Shown here: positions 11,111-22,859 of the stretch, piece after piece | Layout of the letters: every line of letters begins with the position of its first letter | Numbering within the stretch: the first letter of the stretch is position 1 | NCBI GenBank assembly: GCA_028023455.1 | Contig: JAQFVV010000144.1 | Coordinates: 312,001-376,000, forward strand | Length of the DNA: 64,000 nt | Source: Epiperipatus broadwayi | Lineage: Eukaryota; Onychophora; Udeonychophora; Euonychophora; Peripatidae | Direction of reading: 5' to 3' | Program-made: the position numbers and the translations under genes | The notes under the pieces: generated by a model | Databases searched by the model: none | Told to the model about the DNA's origin: nothing | The model's input: the letters and a program-made list of their open reading frames with translations, nothing else

Positions 11111-11836
11111 ATGCAAGATCACAATATGAGAAAGACCTTGTTAAGTGAACCAAACTTAAATTATAAGTTGCCGCTAACAAAATGTGTGGCACATGAAGTG
11201 ATTGGGGAAGAAGCAGCAGAATTTCAGACATCAGTAAAAACTGAAAGTAACACGATAGCTGTGTACAAAACAGAAGCAACAGAAGCTAATAGGACTACAA
11301 TAAATGAAAAAATAGCATGTTATTGTTGCGGTGACATAGGCCACATTAAGAAAATATGTAGATACAAAACGGACAAATGTACAATATACAAAATGAAAGG
11401 ACATTTAGCCAGAGTTTGTAAAAATAAGGACCAATGTCACGAATTTCAGCCAAATCCGAACTTTAAATCACGGGGTGGCAGATATGACAAAAAGAAGTAT
11501 ATAAATAAAATTGAAGATACAGCAGAGGACTATATTATGTTAAATGTTACTGTGGGGTGGAGAAAAACTCAAATGGAAGTAGATAGTGGTGCAGGGCTCT
11601 CCTTGATGTCATATAAAGACTGGACGAAGTTAAACAATGGCAGAAAACATAAGTACAAATTGCAGAGTACAAATGTACTAGCTACAGATGTAAATGGTAA
11701 TCAGATGGACATCTGTGGAAAAGTGAATATACCAGTGAGTATGAGAGATAAAAGTACAGTATTACCACTACACATAGTGAGAAGAGACATTAGCCCTTTG
11801 TTAGGAAGAAATTGGTTTCGTCCATTAGGAATATGA
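11111..11836 (+). CDS. Gypsy gag zinc knuckle plus aspartic protease
   Basis: A 241-residue open frame. Residues about 71-84 form a CCHC zinc knuckle (CYCCGDIGHIKKIC, spacing C-x2-C-x4-H-x4-C), which binds element RNA. A second knuckle follows but has lost its second Cys (CTIYKMKGHLARVC). Around residues 156-162 is the protease active site (MEVDSGAGLSLMS, D-S-G-A), and near the end the flap-distal ILGRxW-like motif appears as LLGRNWF. The order knuckle-protease before RT is usual for gypsy gag-pol. The frame ends before RT, so pol is broken here. Confidence 0.82.
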   Translation: MQDHNMRKTLLSEPNLNYKLPLTKCVAHEVIGEEAAEFQTSVKTESNTIAVYKTEATEANRTTINEKIACYCCGDIGHIKKICRYKTDKCTIYKMKGHLARVCKNKDQCHEFQPNPNFKSRGGRYDKKKYINKIEDTAEDYIMLNVTVGWRKTQMEVDSGAGLSLMSYKDWTKLNNGRKHKYKLQSTNVLATDVNGNQMDICGKVNIPVSMRDKSTVLPLHIVRRDISPLLGRNWFRPLGI

Positions 11837-11860
11837 CTTGAAATCATTAAGAGAGTACAA

Positions 11861-12876
11861 TTAGAAACTGAAGTCAGAAAGAAAATTTCCAGATCTGTTT
11901 AAACAGGGACTAGCAGAGCTAAAAACAAGCCCGGTGGATATTGAAATATTAGGAGAAGCACAGACCATTGTATGCAAAACATGGAATGTCCCATTTGTAT
12001 TAAAACCAAAAATTGAGGAGACCATCAAGGATATGGTGAATAGAGGTGTACTGTCACCAGTTGAAGAGTCAACATGGGCAACTCCTGTGGTAGCAGCAGT
12101 AAAACTGGATGGGAGCATCCGACTTTGTGGAGATTATTGCATTATGTTGAATAAGTTCATAAATAAAGGGGCATTTCCAGTTCTGAGTGTACTCGAAGTA
12201 TTAGCATCACTGCAGAGGACAGAATTTTTTCAAAAATCGAATTAAAGTCAGCCTTCCACCAGATACAAGTGACTGATAGAACCGCAAAACTGCTGACTAT
12301 AAGTATACACCTGGGATTGTATAAGTGTAATAAGCTGCCATATGGAATTACAGTGGTGCCAAATGTGTTCCAAGCAAAGATGGATGGTTTATTGCAGTGC
12401 ATGGAGGGAGTTATACCATATATAGATGATATTTTAGTGACTGCTAAGTCACAAAGAGAATTGGAGACCCGAGTATTAGATGTATGTGCCAAGCTGGACA
12501 AAGTGGGAACCAGAATAAACCCATCTAAATACATATGGGCCACAAATGAAATTAATTTTTTAGGACATGTGATAAATCAAAATGGGAAATATCCAAATCC
12601 AGAGAAGGTGAGAGCAGTCAAGAATGCTGCAAAACCCATGAATGTTAAGGAATTGCACGCCTTTTTAGGACTACTCAACTTTTTTGAAAGCTTCCTAAGG
12701 GGAAAGTCGCACATCTTGACACCTTTATATGAATTACTGCGGAAAGGACAATGCTGCAAAGCCCAAGAATGTTAAGGAATTGCATGCCTTTTTAGGACTA
12801 CTCATCTTTTTTGAAAGCTTCCTAAGGGGAAAGTCGCACATCTTGACACCTTTATATGAATTACTGTGGAAAGGAC
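11861..12876 (+). pseudogene. Gypsy reverse transcriptase, frameshifted
   Basis: RT remains in at least two frames. 11934-12245 gives the N-terminal RT block (GVLSPVEESTWATPVV, then DGSIRLCGDY, which stands for the usual RxCxDYRxLN). A frame change at a T-run near 12228 leads to 12269-12775, with LPYGITVVPNVFQ and the catalytic YIDDILV at about 12419-12439. The C-terminal connection (NFLGHVI, FLGLLNFFESFL) follows. A 127 bp tandem duplication then shifts the frame again. The first catalytic Asp region and YIDD are recognisable, but the gene is not translatable as one piece. Confidence 0.85.
12623..12876 (+). repeat. 127 bp tandem duplication inside RT
   Basis: Units 12623-12749 and 12750-12876 both start AATGCTGCAAARCCCA and end GAATTACTGYGGAAAGGAC. 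They differ at only a few bases. Because 127 is not a multiple of three, the copy after the duplication reads in a different frame, which is why the FLGLL...FFESFLRGK block appears twice. Confidence 0.92.
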
Positions 12877-13307
12877 AATGGTGGAATTGGAACAAGCAGC
12901 ATGATATAGCTTTCCAAGGAGCAAAAGAACTGCTTGTGTCCAATAGAGTATTGGTACATTATAATGGAGAACAAGAAGTACTAATTACAACTGACTGCTC
13001 GGAGTATGGAGTGGGCACAGTAATTTCTCGTGCATTATGGGGGGGGGAATGTCCCATTGCCTACGCCTCAAGACCTTTAACACCTGCAGAACAAAATTAT
13101 AGTCAGTTGGACAAGGAGGTGCTGGCCATAATATTTGCAGTAAAAAAGTTCCATCAACATATATATGGTAGAAAATTCGTGGTCTATATAGATCACCGCA
13201 CATTACTAGGAATTTTTGGACATGATTGTAAAATTCCTGATCATGCTAGCCAATGCATGATACATTGGATAAATTTGCTAGCGGCATATGATTATCAGTC
13301 ATGCTGA
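12877..13307 (+). pseudogene. Gypsy RNase H domain
   Basis: Open frame with LITTDCSEYGVGTVISR (first RNase H Asp), YASRPLTPAEQNYSQLDKE (catalytic Glu region) and FVVYIDHRTLLGIF (third acidic position; the usual xTDHxPL is IDHRTLL). It degrades the RNA strand of RNA-DNA hybrids in reverse transcription. The frame continues from the duplicated RT end and stops at 13307, before integrase. A G-run (13038-13046) and a C-run (13338-13347) are likely slippage sites. Confidence 0.82.
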
Positions 13308-13498
13308 TGCTTTATCACGCTTACCAGATGTCAATGACCCCCCCCCCCAGAGACTGTATATAAGTAAACTATATTGATGTCTGGAAGCAGGACATGATAA
13401 ACAGTGCTGAAGTAAAAAAATGGACTGAAAATGATTCAGGGTACAAGTGTTAGAAGGATTGGATTCGATGGGAATGGCTGAAATGCTGACCAGATAAT

Positions 13499-13948
13499 GT
13501 GAACAGAGCCATATGGAATGCACGGGAAAACCTATCTATGTGTAAGGGTTGCATCCTTATGATGGATCAAGTACTAATACCCCCAGAATGTAGGAAACAA
13601 ACACTGGACCTGCTCCACCAAGGACACCCAGGCATAGTGAGGATGAAAGCCTTGGCCTGGTCATATGTGTGGTGGCCAAGTATGAACCAGGAAATAGAGC
13701 AAACAGTGAAGAATTGTGTCTGGTGCCAGACTTTTGCTGATTTGCCCCCAAAGACATTTGACTCATGGGCAAGAGCAACATCACCCTGGCAACACCTGCA
13801 CATTGATCACACCGGACTTTTTAACGGATATATCTTCTTGGTGATAATCAATTCATATTCTAAGTGGGCTGAATATAAGTTAGTGAAGAGTACCAGCACA
13901 AAATTTAAATATATACTAGAAGTAAACAGAATATTCGGTATGAATTAA
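13499..13948 (+). pseudogene. Gypsy integrase, 3'-truncated
   Basis: Contains the H2C2 zinc-binding module (LLHQGHPGIVRMKALAWSYVWWP, then CVWCQ) and the start of the catalytic core (PWQHLHIDHTGLF with the first catalytic Asp, and FLVIINSYSKWAE, which stands for VVVDxxSKW with the second Asp replaced by Asn). The core ends at about residue 149, before the catalytic Glu. The sequence then switches to a LINE 3' end at 13952, so the rest of pol and the 3' LTR are missing. Confidence 0.83.
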
Positions 13949-13951
13949 TTG

Positions 13952-14430
13952 ATGATGATAGCAAGGAAAGTAGTTTACTGTTTAAAGCTTGAACAGAATT
14001 GTTAGCAACAAGAGAATGTACGCATAAATGGAGAGAAAGGTGGGTCATTTAGTCTGCAAGTTACTTAAAGAAGGCATGGAGAATATTAGGCATTTGTTAA
14101 TTAAATGGCAGTGCTTACAAACAGAAACAGTACAAATAATGAAGGTGTGGGAGAAAAATAGAAACAAAGTGATTATACAGAAAGTGGGTTCTTAGTTTTT
14201 TATTGGGTTTGGCAAAAGATAAGCAGGATTTAGATATAAAGGCCATAGAGTGGACAAAGATAATATCGTGGAAATGGAGTGGAGCAGGATAGAGAAAAAT
14301 ATGGAAAAACTTAGGCTGGAGAATAAATAGAGAAGATTAGATGGTTAACAGGTTTCTTTAGACATAGCGGCTGAGAGATTTCTGACTCCAAGAAAGGAAA
14401 AGCCATATTGTATTGCATTGCATACATGGA
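13952..14430 (+). mobile_element. Non-LTR retrotransposon 3' end (LINE-X), copy 1
   Basis: Matches 28850-29306: AAGGAAAGTAGTTTA-TGTTTAA, AGCAACAAGAGAAT, GGGTTTGG-AAAAGATAAG, and the terminal GCTGAGAGATT-CTGACT motif followed by an ATTGCATTGCAT tail. All frames are broken. 5'-truncation directly against the gypsy integrase suggests insertion into, or deletion with, that element. Confidence 0.72.
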
Positions 14431-15879
14431 GATAAGCAAAGAATGAAATGAATTATGGATAAAAACAATCAATATTTCTCTTTTACTCTCTCCTGAAATT
14501 GACTGTGAGAACCTAATCCAACAGATATTAAGAAGGAAAGACTACTGTAAGAAAGATTTAAAAAATTATTTACATTTCAATTATTTACACAATATTAAAT
14601 ATTACACAATTAATCAATAAATATAACTAAAATTAGTAATTAAGAAATTATAAACTTGCTTAAAATATATGAATATAAATGTTCTCAACTGGGCTTTTTA
14701 GGATTTGAATTTTAGTTTGCATACATAACGTTTTGAATTTTATAGATTTGTTTGAACTTTTGTGCATACTTTTTTTTGGTTTCTGGTGAGCACTTTTTTT
14801 AAAGTTGATGTATGTATATATTTTTTTGCTTTAGGAATATTTAAATTTTATTTTTATTAACAATTTAACTTTTATTAAACTTCATCATTTCATGTGGAGA
14901 TTTTGAAGATGATATTTTATATTCAGTCAGAAACATCACAAAAGAGGCAGATGTGTCTGGCAGGCTACATATCATCAGAATTGGCTACTGTTAATACATT
15001 TGGTGGATCTAATCACTTCATTACAATAATTGCAGTAAGCTGCAGAATTTAATGGGCAACATCTTTTGTGTTTTCTACATAACTGAGACCAAGTATCAAA
15101 ACTGTTGTTCAATAATTCCATATTGGTTTTTGATTTACAATTTTATTAAGTGCACATTTCTGGATATCCGTAAGCAAGCTTTTTTTTCTGCTTCATATTT
15201 ATTTTCTAAGCTATTTATCAGATTAACCAAAGTCAGCTAATTATAGTTTTGGTAACTTAAAAAAATGATTTAAGTTTTTTTAACATTTTTTCTTTTAAAC
15301 CCAAACCATTATTTAACCGTTCAAATTTTCATTTTACCCAAATTATTTTTATATAAAAATCATTATAAGTTTCTAATGAACTCATTAACACTCATAAAAA
15401 GACTAAGCTTTTTAACAATTATTAGTGTATTCTAAATTTGCAATATATTACTTTCTTATTTATAATTTATAAATCAATAATAATTATGAAATCCGATACT
15501 ATTTTTATCTTTTATATCAAATTACTTAACTTTTATGACCCATTTTTGAGATTTCTCCCCAAGTAAACAAATAAATTGCTTCTTTTTGAGTTGTTCCCTT
15601 TTTATATTTTTATTTAACAGCAGATTACACAAATCTACTATTTTGTTATTTTATTGGTAACCATTATTTAATATTTTATAAATTTTTAATAAGAAAATCC
15701 ACGTTTATTCCACTTAGTGAAGACAATTGGTTCCCCAAAATTTACTATAATGCAAGAATATCATATAAAAAGCAAGCAGTTATAATGGTTTTCTATGGAC
15801 AAAATTTTGATTGGTTTACTTCAGACAAAATTACTCTATAAACTGTAAACGTTTTATTATCCAGTTTTTGGATTAGGTT
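14431..15879. other. AT-rich spacer, no gene seen
   Basis: T-rich sequence with no repeat or exon that I can support. The short ORF at 15052-15240 has no recognisable similarity or signal. Confidence 0.5.
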
Positions 15880-16560
15880 CATCATTAACTTCTAAATCCT
15901 TTGATCTTTGTTTTTCTTTAGAGGAAGTACACAAGATATTAATGACTGAAGATTCTTGAAGAAGAAGTTTAGAATGCATGGCTGATGTGCTTCTTTGATT
16001 TTCTTTTCATGGTCTGATTATTTGAATTAAGGAATTTTAAAATTTGATGCTGCATTCTAACTCAGGGTCAAATTCATCCAAAATGCTATTTATGTCCTTC
16101 TGATGTGAAATAAATTCTATCAGTCTCTTGATGTTCAGATTCTTCTTTACAGATGTGCTGATTATCTTTTCTTGATCCAGTTGCATTAATTCCTAGTTAA
16201 TTCTTCTATATGTGATTTCTAAAGCTATTCAGTGTTGTCATCAACATTTGCAAATACTCTTTTTTGATTAGATCAACTATTGTTTTCTGTATGATTGAAG
16301 TGCTTGTAATGATTGCAGACAGATTTTTTTTTTTGGGTACGATTAAAAGTTGTGTTAGTGATTTTAGTTCATGTGATGCCTATAAAATGAACAGCTATTT
16401 TTATATAGAAGACATTCTAGAGTTATGAAATTGTCTTATCAGCATCCTTATCCAAAGTGTTGATGAGATGCTGCATTAGTTATTGAAAATTGTGATAACT
16501 TTTTGATTCATAATGATATTAGTTGCTGCCATGATTCCAGTTGAAAATGTATGTAGCTGT
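15880..16560 (-). pseudogene. Degenerate Tigger/pogo-type transposase C-terminus
   Basis: On the minus strand, broken frames give an EELT-N-like segment followed by a basic stretch, a SEHQETDRIYF block, and later AFxxSSSRI, in the order of the acidic C-terminal tail of Tigger-like transposases (EELTNEELxEL, FxxIExAL, TTLDRFF). Many stops and frame changes are present. The DDE core would lie at higher coordinates, but I cannot trace it. The assignment rests on weak pattern similarity only. Confidence 0.3.
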
Positions 16561-16632
16561 AAACTTTTATAAAAACATAATCTAAAAATTTAATGCATGT
16601 TTTTATTTTGCAAGTGTGCAACAACTTAAATA

Positions 16633-17606
16633 CACCTGGTCTCGTTTTATGCGGATTATTTTAATGCAATTTTGAAATTATGCGATTCATGTTTCTTCTT
16701 AATACCTTTCATATTTCACTATATTTATTAGATATCAAGAAATTTAAATTATTAATAACTTATTTTGACTTGAAATACTTTGTTTTTTCAAAAATATAAC
16801 ATTATATTAGCAGCTAATGTGAATATAGCCTGAAGCTGTATTTAGAATAAATAATCTATTTATACTAATGAGTAAATAATATTAATAGATTTATACTTAC
16901 ATATAAAAATATCACAATAAATATTCAAAAATTTTAAACTTTTAAAATGTATTTTCTTAGGTATAACAGAAATAAATAATTTTAGATTTTTAAAATAAAT
17001 AATGAAGATTTTATTGATTTTATAAACTGAAAATAATCTTTCTAATGATAATGTATAATCTTTTTGTTTTGATTGTGATGTCATTTTTTTAATATAGAAA
17101 CAAAATGTGAACATTTAAAATTTATTCCAGTAGTAAAAATCAATTGTCAACAGAAAACCATTAACACACCATAAGACTGAAAGTGGCGCTAGTTGTATTG
17201 CTGAGAGATTCTTGACTTCGTTTAAGGAGAAGCTACAGTACATCACATCACAAATCTGATTTCTTACCAGTTTACAAATGAAGTGCAAATAGCGATAATG
17301 ACTAAAATACGTATGAAAAAATGTAAAATTAAATACTGCAGTTAATAAAAAAAAAAAGGTAAAGTTTGTCTTGTATCAATTTTTTTCAAATATTTGATAT
17401 TTTTTATTAGTCATACTTTATTACCTTATTTTTTTAATGCGAATTTTAAAGTAATTTTTGCTTGTTGCTTTGCTTTTATGCCATTTCTGAAAAATTACAG
17501 CACCTATCCCCCATTTTTCAAGGTAAGTTAAGTCTATTTTTTGCGATTTTTTTTTAATGTGGATTTTCTGTGGAACATATCTACCACATAAAATGAGACC
17601 CAGGTG
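16633..17606 (+). mobile_element. Tigger-like TIR element, copy 1
   Basis: Left end CACCTGGTCTCGTTTTATGCGG and right end inverse (CATAAAATGAGACCCAGGTG) are flanked by TA on both sides, as expected for Tc1/mariner/pogo elements. The same ends and interior occur in reverse orientation at 56737-58471. No transposase is inside. A 5'-truncated LINE-X tail is inserted at about 17193-17270, which explains why this copy is longer than the other (without its Merlin insert). Confidence 0.8.
17193..17270 (+). mobile_element. LINE-X 3' tail insertion, about 78 bp
   Basis: GCTGAGAGATTCTTGACTTC ... AGTACATCACATCACA is the extreme 3' end of LINE-X as at 29250-29306. It interrupts the Tigger-like element at a point where the copy at 56737-58471 is continuous, so this is an extremely short 5'-truncated insertion. 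Confidence 0.75.
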
Positions 17607-17608
17607 TA

Positions 17609-19975
17609 TGCTAAAAAAAGAAATTGATTAAATAGCACAATAGCTGTATTAAAAAAGGTATGTTAAGTCATCCATATGTTTATATTCCAAATGAATAGTT
17701 GGTTAGAGTGCAGGCAATTATTTTGACCATTTTATTTTGTTGCATCCTGTATAAAAGGAACAGTGCTTGTATTTAATTATGACTATTAATTTTTTTTGTT
17801 TTGTTTGTTCTCTTCTGGAAGTACAATGTGTAAACAATTTTTTTGTATAACCTTTTTAAACAATTTCTGTGAAAATTAATAAATGTATTTATTAGAATTT
17901 AGCTTTTGTTTTCTTATATATGATTTCTTGTGTTCTAAATTCTTTATTATATGACAGAAATCTTGGTAAATTAGATAACCAATTTTTATACAGATTCCAA
18001 AATAGAAACTTAATCATGCACAAATTGCATAAGTGATATACATTCCAAAGATTGGAATTTATTGGAAAGAGTTAAATGTTATTTAATTTAATTTTGAACT
18101 TATTATTCATTCAGACTACATATTATTTATTTATTTCAAATAAAGAACACATTATTTTAGAATTTGATTATTGTTATTGATTGTGTTGTTGATGAATAGT
18201 TGAAAGATATAAAAAGTACCCCTTTTTTTCTAATTATGCACGTGCCATCCTGGGTAAAAGACTTTATTTTTCCAAATTTATATTTTTTTATACAATTTAT
18301 TGAGTAGATTAAACAACTCTTTAATTAATTGTTATTATTGTTATGATATATTAGGATACATTAGCTTATAAGAGAAGTGTATGTCTCCTTTAGTCTACTA
18401 GGATGCCATTCATGTATTCAGCAATATATAATGATGATTAGCATTACAATTATTAAAAAGAACCCTGAGATCATTTATTATTATTATTTATTAGTTACTC
18501 TAATTAATTTTATTAATTGAAAAGTTGATGTGGCATAAGAAACCTGTATGGTTTATTGTACTATTAGTAAATTACACTATATTTCACTCTACAAGAGTAG
18601 AGTAGGTCAGTTTATGGCAATAAAAATTAATAATGATAAATATTTCCTCCATAAGATATTGTTAAAAATATAGAAAGATTCTATTAGAAGATTTTACATT
18701 AAGTGTAAATATTTATGTTGCTCAGAGAATGTATTTGATATAGAGAAAGTATACGATTCAAAAGTGTTGCATAGGAATGAGTGAAGTTTTTCCTCTTCCT
18801 AGATTATTTATTTATTTTACAGTAATGCATTTCATTATTGTTTTGAAATTTTCTTTTATTTTAATGCATGTCTCTGAAGTAAACATTAAGATAACTAACC
18901 ACCTGCTGAGCTTAGCCATATATATTATTAGTAATAGTCTTGTCATTACATTATTATTTTCTATAGCTGCCTATATTATTTTTGCTCCATTTAGCCATTA
19001 TCACTCTCTTTTCATTATTTAGATTAGAACATATATATAGCATTGTGATAAATGATATATTTACACACAGATATTTATAAATATTATGTAAACTTACTGT
19101 AAATCTTTAGCAAATATTCTATAATAATGATAATGTAACTTGTGTTACTACCTATATACAAATTGACAGTTAATAGCATAAAAAAATAACTAATACAACT
19201 TATATTACTTTTTCTTCTTATTATTATGATGATGATGATGATGTTTTTCTATAAAATAAATTAAATTTTAACACAAAAGAAAACACTTTTTTACTTTAAA
19301 ATAAAGGAATTTATTTACTTCAGATCATTTAATCTATTTAACTGTTTGGGTGTTCCAAAGCCCTTATTTTTTTCTTTTCTCCTTTGTATTCATGATCCTA
19401 GAGGAACAGTATTCCATGTTTTTTTAGTAGAGTTTCTTTCTGTTAAATCAAGCAAAATCTTTCTTGGTAGAGTATAAACTTCCCATATGTTTATGTTGAA
19501 GTATTAACAGCAGTGAGATTAAATCTTTTAAATAATAATTTGCAACAAAAACTCCCATAATTACTAAATAAATGAAAAAATACATCTTTCATTAATTAAT
19601 GACTAAACCATATTCTTTACAAGTAGCAATTGCAATGGATTTAAATCCCAGGTAAGTGATAAGTTTAAGGCTGTTTTTTGGATCTCATTTCATGTTTAGT
19701 CTTTTTATAGGCATTACTTCCATTGGTTTGACCATAGATAGCTCTACATGGCTTCAGGATTTAGGGGGGGCATATGTTAAATATAACCTGCCATGATCTT
19801 ATTTTTCTTTTTTTTTTCAAATTTCAAAACAATCACAGTTCAATTTCACAAATGATTTTTTTTAATGAAAATTACTACAACATAAATTCTCCACCAAAGC
19901 TTAACAAGGAATCAATTATCAACCAAATTTTTTGTCTGACTTTTGATTTTTTTAAACAATAAAATGCTATCCAAT
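17609..19975. other. AT-rich spacer, no gene seen
   Basis: Contains an ATG trinucleotide repeat (19228-19245) and several A/T runs. The ORF at 18777-19022 encodes only hydrophobic low-complexity residues, as expected from T-rich DNA. No gene or transposon is supported. Confidence 0.5.
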
Positions 19976-19983
19976 CTTTATTC

Positions 19984-20452
19984 GGTGCTGATATAGTATG
20001 CACTCGTATATATATATTTAGGTTTTATGACTTTTTTTTAAAAATGCTTTAACACCCATTAATTTTTTGAGTTTTATGATTGCAATGTTTGATTATCATC
20101 CCTATATCTATTAGCGTCTTTGGTTTATTTTAAAGTATTTTGTAATTTTTTTAATTTTCAATGTTCAGTTCTTTTTCTTTTCTTGCACTTTTTTCCATAG
20201 TAGCACCTTAGGCTATTTAATTTCTCACGTTACTCTTTTGCTCTGGCCCTTTTTAAGTGTAGTGCCTCGGGCTATTTAATTTCCATGTCACTTTCATCCC
20301 ACCACCCTTTTTTATTGTAGTGCCTAGGGCAATTTAATTTCTTGAAAACTGAGTGTTTCTAGTCGATGTCATTTATCGCTTGCATGTGCCAGCAGTGTTT
20401 TTGGGTGTTTTCAAATTCAAAATGGCCACCGAGCGCATACTATATCTGCACC
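19984..20452. mobile_element. 469 bp MITE with 8 bp target duplication
   Basis: Terminal inverted repeat GGTGCTGATATAGTATGC / inverse GCATACTATATCTGCACC, about 23 bp. Flanks are CTTTATTC (19976-19983) and ATTTATTC (20453-20460), an 8 bp duplication with one change. There is no coding sequence. The interior carries three direct units of GTAGYRCCTNRGGCWATTTAATTTC (about 60 bp spacing, 20198-20345). GG-starting ends with an 8 bp duplication fit a Merlin-type non-autonomous element, and a hAT-type origin is also possible. Confidence 0.8.
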
Positions 20453-20460
20453 ATTTATTC

Positions 20461-22015
20461 TCACAAGCCAGCTGCTAAATTTCAACTAAAACTAATTACC
20501 ATCCAACCTTCCTTTTTTTAAATTATTACCACATAGTTTTAAATCTCTTGTACCCTCACCTCTATAATTTCCTCTATTCAATTAAAAGTTTTATCTATAA
20601 AATAAATAAAAAAGTAATATTCTTTAAATTTCATCTTTAGATAAGTATGTTGGAGTTTATATGCTTCTATTAACATAAATTCCTTTCTTATCTACTTATA
20701 CCAAGTATTGGAATTTATATCTTCTATTAACACAAATTCCTTTCTCTTATCTACTTATACCAACAAAATTTTAACAATGGCAATACTCAACAATCCAATG
20801 AAAATAAAATATTTTATGTTTTTGATAGTAATCAACATTCACACACTTTTATTAGATTAACATAACTGAAATATTTAAGGATTTTAAATAAAATATTCAT
20901 TAATCTTATTGTACCAATATGTTATTTTTTTAATAAAATAAAACAACACACAAAAAATTTGTACTTATTATAATGGAGAATGTCTCTAGATTGAGATGTC
21001 CATTCTAGCTTTATAATATCCCCCCCTTCCAAAAATGAAGAAAACAATAAAATATCTATTTCTATTCTTTCTTTCCAACATGTATTGGATTCTAATATTA
21101 GCACCATGTCGAGTTTATCTATGTGGAATTATAAACCCTAAATGCTTCTCTTATTATTTCCTAACATCAGTGTCATTATGAAGTCATTTGCATAATTATG
21201 ATGACTTCAGGGTTACTCCACTACTAATCTATCTACCACAAAAAAGTGTTGCTCTTTCTAAACAACCAAAATTGATTTGTGTACCTGTTTCTGTAGGTTG
21301 GATTTGCATTCAACTGTCAAGAGAGGAGCCATTATCTTGCAGCACTGAGATAAATAAGGAATCCAATTATTGGACAATAAGTATACAATGTATTATGAAG
21401 ACCAAAGGAGCTATCTCAATTTAAATACTTATATACAAAAGAAACCCAAAATATTTAAATAAGAATTTTTATATAAAGCCTTGCTCATTTGCTCAAGTCT
21501 TATAGGCACGTTGACAATATAAACCTTGCTCATTTTCTCTAAGACTTATAGGAATGGGGTTTATGGCAGGACTAAATTAACTATCCATGATATACACATA
21601 AACTCTCACTTTTGGAAATGGGTTATGTTAGTGTTGAGATAGAAACCCTTCATGAAATTTCATGAACACATTGTACTAACATCCCAATGATAAAATCCTT
21701 TTCTCATCACTGGTACTGAAAACTAGACAAACTCAAACAGTCAAAGCTTCATTCATTTTCCACAAACAACAATATTACTACACTGCAAACTGTTCTCTTA
21801 TTTACTATGTCTAATATTTTATTGTCATACTTGCCTTGCTTGATGGATTTACAAGCTAGGTATTACCTTGTTTGATACATTTTTTTTTTTATGATATTAT
21901 TCTAAGAATTAAGACAGCAAATTCTAAGTCATACCAATTAAAACCATCCAGTATTCTTTACTAATATTATCTTTTTTTGTAAGTAGTTGATGGTTTTAGG
22001 GATGAGAATTGCAAC
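20461..22015. other. AT-rich spacer with small tandem duplications
   Basis: A tandem duplication of about 58 bp at 20645-20765 (TTCTATTAACA-AAATTCCTTTC...TATCTACTTATACCAA twice) and a shorter one at 21475-21560 (CCTTGCTCATTTGCTC / CCTTGCTCATTTTCTC...CTTATAGG). The ORF at 21188-21424 shows no recognised domain. Confidence 0.5.
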
Positions 22016-22019
22016 TGAT

Positions 22020-22485
22020 TTTTGTCTGAAGGTTTGTGATGATGGTATATTATTAGATGTGATATTTTTGTCTATTTCCATCATCTATGAGTGAATGTTG
22101 AATGTATAGAAAATTTTAAACTTTCCAAATACAAACAACTTGTTAGTAATAACACACAAATAGATAACATAGATTAGTAATTACACAACATTTTGAGTAG
22201 TATTATTCTCCATTCTTCTTCAGGTGTTGCTAGCCTATATGCACAGTGACAATATTCACTTAGAAGTTGAATTCGCATCTTTAGATTCTTGAATATAAAA
22301 TTTAAGGCAAAAGCTCTACCAACTGAGCTATTCTAGTTGAACTCACACCTTTAGATTTTTGATTATCAAATTTAAGGCAAATGCTCTACCAACTGAGTTA
22401 TTCTGTCAAAGGCAACATATAGTAGAAATTTGATATATTTATATATGAGGATTGGTTCAAATCCTCCTGAGTCCTTCAATTTTTT
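22020..22485 (-). mobile_element. SINE-A with duplicated tRNA-like head, copy 1
   Basis: On the minus strand there are two tandem heads of about 72 nt, each with GAATARCTCAGTTGGTAGAGC (a textbook tRNA D-arm/A-box), CCTTAAATTT, ATCTAAAG and a weak B-box (GAGTTCAACT). They are followed by a tail shared with 30915-31090, 38985-39300 and 39556-39925 (GCTAGCAACACCTGAAGAAG, GTGTGTTATTACTAACAA). RNA polymerase III transcription is expected from the tRNA head. Confidence 0.68.
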
Positions 22486-22493
22486 TATGAGCA

Positions 22494-22526
22494 ATATTAT
22501 ATATATATATATATATATAAAAATAT

Positions 22527-22568
<42 letters not shown>
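22494..22568. repeat. TA microsatellite
   Basis: Runs of alternating TA interrupted by AAAATATTAAA, so the whole stretch is self-complementary. ORFs across it on both strands are artefacts. Confidence 0.95.
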
Positions 22569-22571
<3 letters not shown>

Positions 22572-22859
22572 GTTTAATATTTTTCCTAAATGCAAGATTA
22601 AAACACAAATTATACTCTCTCTATATTATATTTTTTTACATTATATTAACAAAAAACAAAAGAAGCAATGAATTCTCTTTATACTCAGATCAGAGAACTT
22701 ATACTTTAAATAAATGGTTTTATTTGGTTAGTATTGATAATCTAATGTTAGTCTCTATTAATTTTTTCATCTTATTTTTAATTTAGTCTACATTTGGTGG
22801 ATTTAGCTTATCAGATTCCGGATTCATTTCCACTTTTTTTTTTCTATAGCAACCCTCCT

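Noticed and set aside
22372-22786. ORFs rich in Ile/Tyr near 22.4-22.8 kb
   Set aside because: Translation of the TA microsatellite; no protein-like content.
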